Assembly: GCF_024505145.1 (NCBI RefSeq)
Contig: NZ_JANIAA010000005.1
Location: 310,001-374,000, forward strand
Length of the DNA: 64,000 nt
Source of the DNA: Streptomyces rugosispiralis
Lineage (GTDB): Bacteria > Actinomycetota > Actinomycetes > Streptomycetales > Streptomycetaceae
Direction of reading: 5' to 3'
A program made the position numbers and the translations under genes. The stretch's first letter is position 1. Each line of letters opens with the position of its first letter. The notes below the pieces were generated by a model that worked only from the letters and a program-made list of their open reading frames with translations, searched no databases and was not told the origin of the DNA. This document shows positions 57,749 to 64,000 of this stretch, in pieces.

Positions 57749-57795
57749 ATCCGAACAGCTCGTCCCGATGCCGACCATCGAGAGAAAGGGTTCGT

Positions 57796-58698
57796 ATGGA
57801 CTACTCACCGCTGAGGACGGCGCTCGCGGACGTCGTGGCGATCCCGGTGACGCCGTACGACGCGGAGGGCGCCGTGGACCGCGCCGCCTATCGCGCCCTG
57901 CTCCGCCGGCTCCTCGACGGCGGGGTCAAGGCCGTCACCCCGAACGGCAACACCGGGGAGTTCTACGCCCTCACCCTCGAAGAGCGGCGGCTGGTCACCG
58001 AGCTGACCGTCGAGGAGGCCACCGGGCGGGCCGCCGTCCTCGTCGGGGTCGGCCATGACGCGGCCACCGCGGTCGAGGCCGCCCGCCACGCCCGCGCCGC
58101 CGGGGCCGACATGGTGATGGTCCATCAGCCGGTGCATCCGTACGTCGCCCAGGACGGCTGGATCGACTACCACCGCACCATCGCCGAGGCCGTTCCCGAA
58201 CTGGGCGTGGTGCCGTATCTGCGCAATCCGCTCATCGAGGGCGCGGCGATCGCCCGGCTCGGCGAGGCGTGCCCCAACGTCATCGGGGTCAAGTACGCGG
58301 TCCACGACGCCACCCGCTTCGCCGCGGTGGCGCGCGACGCCGGTCTTGACCGGTTCGTCTGGGTGGCCGGGCTCGCCGAGCTGTACGCGCCCTCGTACTG
58401 GGCGGTCGGCGCCACCGGCTTCACCTCGGGGCTGGTCAACGTGGCCCCCAACGTCTCGCTCAACATGCTGGGCGCACTGCGCGCCGGGGACTACCCGGGC
58501 GCCATGAAGGTGTGGGAGCAGATCCGGCGGTTCGAGGACTTGAGGGCCGAGCGGCAGTCCGCAAACAACGTCACGGTGGTCAAGGAAGCGCTTGCCGCGA
58601 TGGGGCTGTGCCGGCGCGACGTCCGCGCCCCGAGCAAGCCGCTGCCCGAGCCGAGGCGCGCGGAAGTCGCCGCGATCGTCGAGGGGTGGTCGGTATGA
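57796..58698 (+). CDS. DHDPS/NAL-family lyase for a 2-keto-3-deoxy sugar acid
   Basis: 300 residues. Schiff-base K166 in NVIGVKYAVH, Y141 in PYLRNP, and the loop GNTGEFYAL (51-59). It belongs to the N-acetylneuraminate lyase superfamily, but the loop and the coupled IlvD/Edd dehydratase point to 2-keto-3-deoxy-pentonate or -hexonate cleavage or dehydration rather than lysine synthesis. A dedicated DapA is not required here. The stop overlaps the next gene (ATGA). SD: GAGAAAGGG before the ATG. Confidence 0.85.
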   Translation: MDYSPLRTALADVVAIPVTPYDAEGAVDRAAYRALLRRLLDGGVKAVTPNGNTGEFYALTLEERRLVTELTVEEATGRAAVLVGVGHDAATAVEAARHARAAGADMVMVHQPVHPYVAQDGWIDYHRTIAEAVPELGVVPYLRNPLIEGAAIARLGEACPNVIGVKYAVHDATRFAAVARDAGLDRFVWVAGLAELYAPSYWAVGATGFTSGLVNVAPNVSLNMLGALRAGDYPGAMKVWEQIRRFEDLRAERQSANNVTVVKEALAAMGLCRRDVRAPSKPLPEPRRAEVAAIVEGWSV

Positions 58699-60434
58699 GC
58701 ACGCGACGGAGCACCCGCAAGCGCCCCGACGAGCTGCGCAGCCACCAGTGGTACGGCACCGACGGCCTGCGCTCCTTCAGCCACCGGGCCCGCACCCGCC
58801 AGCTCGGCTATCTCCCCGAGGAGCACCTGGGCAAGCCGGTCATCGCGATCCTCAACACCTGGAGCGACATCAACCCCTGCCATGTGCACCTGCGCGACCG
58901 CGCCCAGGCGGTCAAGCGCGGGGTCTGGCAGGCGGGCGGCTTCCCGCTGGAGTTCCCGGTCTCCACGCTCTCCGAGACCTTCCAGAAGCCCACCCCCATG
59001 CTCTACCGCAACCTCCTCGCCATGGAGACCGAGGAGCTGCTCCGCTCGTACCCGGTCGACGGCGCCGTGCTGCTGGGCGGCTGCGACAAGTCCACCCCGG
59101 CGCTGCTGATGGGCGCGGCCAGCGCCGACCTCCCGGCGGTCTTCGTCCCGGCCGGGCCGATGCTGCCGGGGCACTGGCGCGACGAGGTGCTGGGCTCGGG
59201 CACCGATATGTGGAAGTACTGGGACGACAAGCGGGCCGGGCTGATCGGCGACTGCGAGATCTCCGAGCTGGAGCGGGGGCTGGCCCGCTCGCCCGGCCAC
59301 TGCATGACGATGGGCACCGCCTCCACGCTGACGGCCGCCGCCGAGGCGCTGGGCGTGACCGTGCCCGGCGCCTCGTCCATCCCGGCCGTGGACTCCGGAC
59401 ACGACCGGATGGCCGCCGCCTCCGGGTTACGCGTGGTCGAGCTGGCCTGGCGGGATCTCAGGCTCTCGGAGCTCCTCACCCGGGAGGCGTACGAGGACGC
59501 GGTCGCGACCGTGCTCGCCCTCGGCGGCTCCACCAACGCGGTGATCCATCTGATCGCCATGGCGGGCCGGTCCGGGGTCCGGCTGACCCTCGACGACTTC
59601 GACCGGATCGCCCGTACCGTCCCGGTGCTGGCCGATCTGCGGCCCGGCGGCCGGTACTTGATGGAGGACTTCCACTTCGCGGGCGGCCTCCCGGGCTTCC
59701 TCTCCCGGCTGACGGACGTCCTGCACCTGGACCGCCCCACCGTCGCCCACCCCACACTGCGCGAACAGCTCGCCGGCGCCCTGGTGCACAACCCCGAGGT
59801 GATCCGGGACCGCGACCGCCCGCTGGCGGAGGAGGGCGGAGTGGCGGTGCTGCGCGGCAATCTGTGCCCCGACGGCGCCGTCATCAAGCACATCGCGGCC
59901 GAGCCCCGGCTGCTGAAACACAGCGGCCCGGCCGTGGTCTTCGACGACTACCGGACGATGCAGGCCACCATCAACGACCCCGGTCTCGGCATCACCGAGG
60001 ACAGCGTCCTGGTGCTGCGCAACGCGGGTCCGCTCGGCGGCCCCGGAATGCCCGAGTACGGGATGCTGCCGATCCCCGACCATCTGCTCAAGCAGGGGGT
60101 GCGGGACATGGTGCGGATCTCCGACGCCCGGATGAGCGGCACCAGTTACGGGGCCTGTGTGCTGCACATCGCGCCCGAGTCGTATGTCGGCGGCCCGCTC
60201 GCGCTCGTCCGCGACGGCGATCCGATCACCCTCGACGTCGCGGCGCGGGTGCTGCGGCTCGAGGTGGACGACGCCGAGCTGGCACGGCGCCGGGCGCGCT
60301 GGACGGCCCCGCCGCCCCGCTACGAGCGCGGCTACGGCGCGCTCTACCAGGAGCAGATGACCCAGGCCGACACCGGCTGCGACTTCCGCTTCCTGGCCCG
60401 CCCGGGAGCGGTGCCCGAACCCTACGCGGGCTGA
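58695..60434 (+). CDS. IlvD/Edd-family sugar-acid dehydratase (pentonate dehydratase-like)
   Basis: 579 residues, the length of L-arabonate/D-xylonate dehydratases rather than IlvD (about 615) or Edd. Three cysteines for the Fe-S cluster lie at C62 (NPCHVHL), C130 (GGCDKSTP) and C203 (GHCMTMGT), the pattern of this group; K132 and the [10 protein letters not shown] loop near 485 complete the site. It removes water from an aldonate to give a 2-keto-3-deoxy acid, the substrate of the preceding lyase. The ATG overlaps that gene. Confidence 0.88.
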   Translation: MSTRRSTRKRPDELRSHQWYGTDGLRSFSHRARTRQLGYLPEEHLGKPVIAILNTWSDINPCHVHLRDRAQAVKRGVWQAGGFPLEFPVSTLSETFQKPTPMLYRNLLAMETEELLRSYPVDGAVLLGGCDKSTPALLMGAASADLPAVFVPAGPMLPGHWRDEVLGSGTDMWKYWDDKRAGLIGDCEISELERGLARSPGHCMTMGTASTLTAAAEALGVTVPGASSIPAVDSGHDRMAAASGLRVVELAWRDLRLSELLTREAYEDAVATVLALGGSTNAVIHLIAMAGRSGVRLTLDDFDRIARTVPVLADLRPGGRYLMEDFHFAGGLPGFLSRLTDVLHLDRPTVAHPTLREQLAGALVHNPEVIRDRDRPLAEEGGVAVLRGNLCPDGAVIKHIAAEPRLLKHSGPAVVFDDYRTMQATINDPGLGITEDSVLVLRNAGPLGGPGMPEYGMLPIPDHLLKQGVRDMVRISDARMSGTSYGACVLHIAPESYVGGPLALVRDGDPITLDVAARVLRLEVDDAELARRRARWTAPPPRYERGYGALYQEQMTQADTGCDFRFLARPGAVPEPYAG

Positions 60435-60468
60435 CGCCACCTCCCGGCACGAAAATTTTTGTACGAGA

Positions 60469-60507
60469 TACCGAACGGCATTCGGTAAGCGCTTCACGGA
60501 AGCGCTT
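60469..60507. promoter_or_regulatory. operator cluster before the ABC permease genes
   Basis: TACCGAA-CGGCA-TTCGGTA (60469-60487) is a perfect 7-5-7 palindrome. It is followed by AAGCGCTT at 60487-60494 and again at 60500-60507; such AAGCGCTT cores are typical LacI-family half sites. Confidence 0.6.
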
Positions 60508-60568
60508 CACCAGACCCTGCCACTCCGAGACCGTCCGCCCCCGCACCCCTGAGAACGGAGAAGCAGTC

Positions 60569-61495
60569 ATGGCCCACGCCGTGGCGAAACCACCCCGGGT
60601 CACCCGGCGCCGTACGGGAGGACCGGCCCGCCGCCTCCCGTATCTGCTGATCGCCCCCGCCGGGCTGCTGATGCTGGGCTTCATCGCCTATCCGATGCTC
60701 AGCGTCCTCTACTACAGCCTGCGGAACTACAACGTCACCAAGCCCTGGCGGAACGGCTACGCGGGCCTGGACAACTTCACCCGGATCTTCACCGACGACC
60801 CGCAGTTCTGGGACACCCTCGTCTTCAGCGGCAAATGGGTCGTCACCGAGGTACTGCTGCAGCTCCTGCTCGGCCTCGCGCTCGCCCTGCTGGTGAACCA
60901 GACCTTCCTCGGCCGCGGGCTCGCCCGCGCCCTGGTCTTCTCGCCCTGGGCCGTGTCCGGGGTGCTGACCACCACCATCTGGATGCTGCTCTACAACCCC
61001 TCGACCGGCATCAGCCGCTATCTCGCGGACGCGGGGATCGGCACCTACGGCACCTCGGTGCTCTCCGACACCGGGACCGTCTTCTGGGCCGCCGTCGTCG
61101 CCGAACTCTGGCGCGGCGTCCCGTTCTTCGCGATCCTCCTCCTCGCCGACCTCCAGTCCATCCCCAGGGACCTCTACGAGGCGGCCTCGGTCGACGGCGC
61201 CGGCCGGGCGCGGCGGTTCCTCCACATCACCCTGCCGCACCTGAAGGACGCGATCGTCCTCTCCACGCTGCTGCGCGGCGTCTGGGAGTTCAACAACGTC
61301 GATCTGCTCTACACCCTCACCGGCGGCGGACCGGCCGGGCAGACCACCACCCTCCCGCTGTACGTCGCCAACACCGGGATCAACGGCCATGACTTCGGCT
61401 ACGCCTCCGCACTGACCACCGTCGCCTTCGTGATCCTCCTCTTCTGCTCGATCCTCTATCTGCGCCTGAGCAAGTTCGGAGGCGAGGCCAAGTGA
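60569..61495 (+). CDS. sugar ABC transporter permease (MalF-type)
   Basis: 308 residues with six helices. The inner-membrane ABC signature (EAA loop) is YEAASVDGAGRARRFLHITL near residue 205. N-terminal residues 1-22 are basic and cytoplasmic. It pairs with the next permease to form the channel. Import specificity is not readable. The ATG at 60569 has AGAACGGAGAAG upstream. The frame is open far upstream over the dehydratase gene but has no permease character there. Confidence 0.92.
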   Translation: MAHAVAKPPRVTRRRTGGPARRLPYLLIAPAGLLMLGFIAYPMLSVLYYSLRNYNVTKPWRNGYAGLDNFTRIFTDDPQFWDTLVFSGKWVVTEVLLQLLLGLALALLVNQTFLGRGLARALVFSPWAVSGVLTTTIWMLLYNPSTGISRYLADAGIGTYGTSVLSDTGTVFWAAVVAELWRGVPFFAILLLADLQSIPRDLYEAASVDGAGRARRFLHITLPHLKDAIVLSTLLRGVWEFNNVDLLYTLTGGGPAGQTTTLPLYVANTGINGHDFGYASALTTVAFVILLFCSILYLRLSKFGGEAK

Positions 61496-62388
61496 CCACC
61501 GCACTCGCCGAGCAGGGCACCCTGCCCGCCGCGGCCACCCCGCCGCCCACCGCCCGCGGCAGGCGCCGGCGCGGGTCCGACCAGGGTGTGCCGCGCTGGC
61601 AGATCTATCTGCCGCTGGGCCTGTATCTGCTGTTCACCCTCGTCCCCTTCTACTGGATGCTGCTGTTCGCGCTGCGCCCCGCGGGCTCGAACGCGCTGGT
61701 GCCCTGGCCGGTCACCGGTGAGCACTTCCAGAAGGTCTGGAACGAGCGCAGCTTCGGGATCTTCTTCCAGAACAGCATGATCGTCGGCGTCGCCTCGCTG
61801 GTGATGACGACGGCGGTCGCGCTGGCCGGGGGCTACGCCCTCGCCCGCTTCGAGTTCCGGATCAAAAAGGGCTTCATGCTGGCGCTGCTGGCCTCGCAGT
61901 TCATCCCCGGCGCGCTGATGCTGGTACCGCTCTTCGAGATCTTCAAGAACCTGCAGATGATCAACTCGCTGGGGAGCGTGGTCATCGCGGAGACGGTCTT
62001 CCAACTGCCCCTGTCGATCATCCTCATCAGCGGCTTCATCAAGAACGTGCCGGTGTCGCTCGAGGAGCAGGCGTGGGTCGACGGCTGCGGCCGCTTCCGG
62101 GCCTTCTGCGCGGTGGTGCTGCCGCTGCTGCGCCCCGGGCTGATCGCGGTCGGCTCCTTCGCCTTCGTACACAGCTGGAACCACTTCCTGTTCGCGCTGA
62201 TGTTCCTCAGCTCCCAGGACAAGCAGACGATCCCGGTCGGCCTCAACACCCTCATCGGGGCGGACAGCGTCGACCTGGGCGCGCTCGCGGCGGGCGGGGT
62301 GATCGCCGCGGTGCCCGTCGTCATCGTTTTCGCCTTCATCCAGAAGTGGCTGATCACCGGCTTCAGCGCGGGGGCGGTCAAGGGTTAG
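61492..62388 (+). CDS. sugar ABC transporter permease (MalG-type)
   Basis: 298 residues, six helices, with the EAA loop LEEQAWVDGCGRFRAFCAVV near 190. The GTG overlaps the previous stop (GTGA). This is a CUT1-type permease; the substrate-binding protein and ATPase are not in the window (Streptomyces CUT1 systems usually share the ATPase MsiK). Confidence 0.92.
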   Translation: MTTALAEQGTLPAAATPPPTARGRRRRGSDQGVPRWQIYLPLGLYLLFTLVPFYWMLLFALRPAGSNALVPWPVTGEHFQKVWNERSFGIFFQNSMIVGVASLVMTTAVALAGGYALARFEFRIKKGFMLALLASQFIPGALMLVPLFEIFKNLQMINSLGSVVIAETVFQLPLSIILISGFIKNVPVSLEEQAWVDGCGRFRAFCAVVLPLLRPGLIAVGSFAFVHSWNHFLFALMFLSSQDKQTIPVGLNTLIGADSVDLGALAAGGVIAAVPVVIVFAFIQKWLITGFSAGAVKG

Positions 62389-62426
62389 GGGCGTCCGGTG
62401 GCACGCGTACGCCTGCGGCGGGCCGC

Positions 62427-62597
62427 TCCCCTCCCCGCCCCTTCCCTCAACTGGGGCTCCGTCCCAGACCCCGCTCCTCAAACTCCCCCAGCTACCGCCG
62501 GGAGGTGCCCCCTGGAGGGGCAGGAAGGCGGGGCTCCGCTCCAGACCCAGGGGTCCAGGGGCGGAGTCCCCGGCAGCGGGAAGGGGCGGGGAGGGGA
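62427..62597. repeat. Streptomyces-type GC-rich intergenic hairpin repeat
   Basis: Perfect 20-bp arms (62427-62446 with 62578-62597) enclose further complementary stretches (GGGGCTCCG and CGGGGCTCCG-like words). The 314-bp gap 62389-62702 is thus mostly one long foldback, and no gene is visible. It resembles the family of palindromic 'GGGGCTCCGCCCC' repeats common in Streptomyces intergenic regions. Confidence 0.7.
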
Positions 62598-62702
62598 AAG
62601 CCGCGCCGACGCTCATCCCGGCGGCGGCTGGACGGAGCACATCTCTCACGGACAAGGAGGTCCGAAGATGCGCATGGTGCGCCCCCAGAGAGGGGGATTC
62701 CG

Positions 62703-63869
62703 GTGATACCTCTCGTCCTCGCGGGCGCCCGCGGGCACGGGCGCCGCCATCTGGACAACATCCGGCGGCTGACCGCCGAGGGAAAGGTCCGCCTCGCCGG
62801 GGTGTGCGAACTCGCGCCGCTCACCCGGGAGGAACTGGGCGACGGGCTCGGCGAGCCCGAGCAGTCCGCCGACCTCGCCGGGCTCGTGACCCGCACCGGC
62901 GCCCGGATCGCCGTCGTCTGCACCCCGATCCACACCCACGCCGACCTCGCCCTCGCCGCCGCCGAACGCGGTGCGCACCTTCTGCTGGAGAAGCCGCCCA
63001 CCCCCTCGTACGCCGAATTCACCCGGTTGAGCGAAGGGCTGCGCGGATACGGAACCGCCTGCCAGATCGGCTTCCAGTCGCACGGCTCCCACGCCCTGCC
63101 CGCCATCCGGAAGCTCGTCGCGGACGGCCGCATAGGGGCGATCCGCGGCATCGGCGCGGCCGGGGCATGGGCCCGCGACGAGGACTACTACACCCGCGCC
63201 CCCTGGGCCGGACACCGCACGCTCGACGGCCGCGACGTCGTGGACGGCGTCCTGACCAACCCCCTCGCCCACGCCATCGCCACCGCCCTGCACCTCGCCG
63301 ACGCCGAGCGGGCCGAGGACGTGGCCGGTATCGAGCTGGAGCTGTACCGGGCCAACGCCATCGAGGCCGACGACACCTCCTGCGTACGGCTCCGCACCAC
63401 CCGCGGCACCACCGTGGCCGCCGCCGTCACCCTGTGCGCGGAGGAGCCCGGCGAACCGTATGTGGTCGTCCACGGCGACCGGGGCCGGATCACCTTCTGG
63501 TACAAGCTGGACCGGGTCCGTGTCGAACGCGACGGAGCGCCGCCCGAGACCACCGGCCACGGGCGCACCGATCTGCTGGACAACCTCGTCGCGCATCTGC
63601 GCGACGGCACCGAACTGCTCGTTCCCCCGGACCGCACCGGCGCGTTCATGCGCGTCGTCGAGGCGGTCCGCACCGCCCCCGCACCGGTCCCGCTGCCCGC
63701 CGACGCCTGGCGCACCGAGCCCGGTGCGGGCGTCACCCCGCGAGCGGTCCAGCGGCGCGTGGTGACCGGCATCGACCGACTGGTCACCGCCGGCGCCGAG
63801 CGCCTCGCCCTGTACTCCGAACTGCGCGCCCCCTGGGCCGCTCCCCCCACGGAGGTCCCGCACCCATGA
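62703..63869 (+). CDS. Gfo/Idh/MocA-family oxidoreductase
   Basis: 388 residues. N-terminal Rossmann fold (VIPLVLAGARGHGRRHL, then CTPIHTHADLALAAAERG near 80 and LLEKPPTPS near 98, the EKP motif), then the C-terminal beta-sheet domain. NAD(P)-dependent sugar or inositol dehydrogenases belong here. Start: GTG 62703 with an AGAGAGGGGG SD. The stop overlaps the next ATG by 4 bases. Confidence 0.9.
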   Translation: MIPLVLAGARGHGRRHLDNIRRLTAEGKVRLAGVCELAPLTREELGDGLGEPEQSADLAGLVTRTGARIAVVCTPIHTHADLALAAAERGAHLLLEKPPTPSYAEFTRLSEGLRGYGTACQIGFQSHGSHALPAIRKLVADGRIGAIRGIGAAGAWARDEDYYTRAPWAGHRTLDGRDVVDGVLTNPLAHAIATALHLADAERAEDVAGIELELYRANAIEADDTSCVRLRTTRGTTVAAAVTLCAEEPGEPYVVVHGDRGRITFWYKLDRVRVERDGAPPETTGHGRTDLLDNLVAHLRDGTELLVPPDRTGAFMRVVEAVRTAPAPVPLPADAWRTEPGAGVTPRAVQRRVVTGIDRLVTAGAERLALYSELRAPWAAPPTEVPHP

Positions 63870-64000
63870 CACCCCTGACCCCGTCGAACCCGCTCACTCC
63901 CTCCACCCCGCTCACCCCCTCCCTCACCCGCCGTCCCCCGTGCACCCTGCTGCGCCATGAGCACCGGGTCGTCGGGACGTATGTGCACCGCCCCGAACTG
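63866..64000 (+). CDS. partial gene, probably DUF6807 (PmoA-like) protein
   Basis: Only the first 45 residues are in the window, and the frame is open to the right edge. After a Thr/Pro/Leu-rich start comes LLRHEHRVVGTYVHRPEL, which matches the first strand region (LEHGGVEVARYVHRPDLP-like) of DUF6807 proteins. These often sit beside Gfo/Idh enzymes in sugar clusters. The ATG overlaps the previous stop. Confidence 0.55.
   Translation, partial: MTPLTPSNPLTPSTPLTPSLTRRPPCTLLRHEHRVVGTYVHRPEL

Noticed and set aside
57796-58698. DHDPS-family gene as dapA of lysine synthesis
   Set aside because: It is coupled to a sugar-acid dehydratase and has a sugar-acid type active-site loop.
58592-61495. MalF-type permease read as a 967-residue fusion
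   Set aside because: The upstream 659 codons are a shadow of the dehydratase gene in another frame; the permease has its own SD and start.
62389-62702. Possible small gene in the gap before the Gfo/Idh gene
   Set aside because: Open frames here are Arg/Gly/Pro-rich readings of a palindromic repeat without an SD or coding character.

Overview
High-GC DNA with GTG starts, stop/start overlaps (ATGA, GTGA) and the order uvrC-rapZ-yvcK-whiA, gap-pgk-tpiA-secG, pgi/pgl-opcA-zwf-tal-tkt, ctaB/ctaA and sufR-B-D-C-S-U places this window in a Streptomyces chromosome (WhiA, OpcA, RbpA-family, DUF397 and a PhoX-family protein all fit). No tRNA, rRNA, CRISPR array, integrase or insertion sequence was seen.

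Layout. 1-4.7 kb: 3' part of uvrC, then rapZ, yvcK and whiA, all overlapping. 4.7-8.1 kb: a degenerate tandem-repeat tract, a strong hairpin and a secreted M14 carboxypeptidase. 8.3-22.2 kb: central carbon metabolism, with gap, pgk, tpiA, secG, an RbpA-family RNA polymerase-binding protein, an MFS exporter and pgi on the plus strand facing pgl, opcA, zwf, tal and tkt on the minus strand (oxidative and non-oxidative pentose phosphate pathway). 22.5-28 kb: heme O synthase, a small Lys/Pro/Ser-rich protein, an amidohydrolase, heme A synthase and an ABC-2 exporter. 28.2-34.8 kb: the complete SUF iron-sulfur assembly operon led by its own regulator. 34.9-36.9 kb: an SMR pump with its TetR regulator, and dapD.

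From about 37 kb the content becomes accessory: a secreted nuclease/phosphatase, an acidic unknown protein, a Tat-exported PhoX-family phosphatase, an LLM oxidoreductase, a TerD-family protein, an EamA transporter divergent from a TetR gene, an ATP-binding/XRE/DUF397 regulatory trio, a decayed SDR gene, and a MarR-MFS-isochorismatase operon. 51.7-52.1 kb is a gene-free segment with inverted ends.

52.2-64 kb is a sugar-acid catabolic island: a uronate dehydrogenase divergent from a 5-dehydro-4-deoxyglucarate dehydratase and a coupled protein of unknown function, a truncated MFS gene abutting a small kinase, then a GntR regulator, a DHDPS-family lyase coupled to an IlvD/Edd sugar-acid dehydratase, two sugar ABC permeases, a Gfo/Idh oxidoreductase and the start of a likely DUF6807 (PmoA-like) gene cut by the right edge. 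No ABC substrate-binding protein, aldarate dehydratase or semialdehyde dehydrogenase is visible. The most useful leads are this island with its operator-like palindromes, the unknown gene at 54256-55455, and two deletion scars (48.57-49.14 kb and 56.3 kb).
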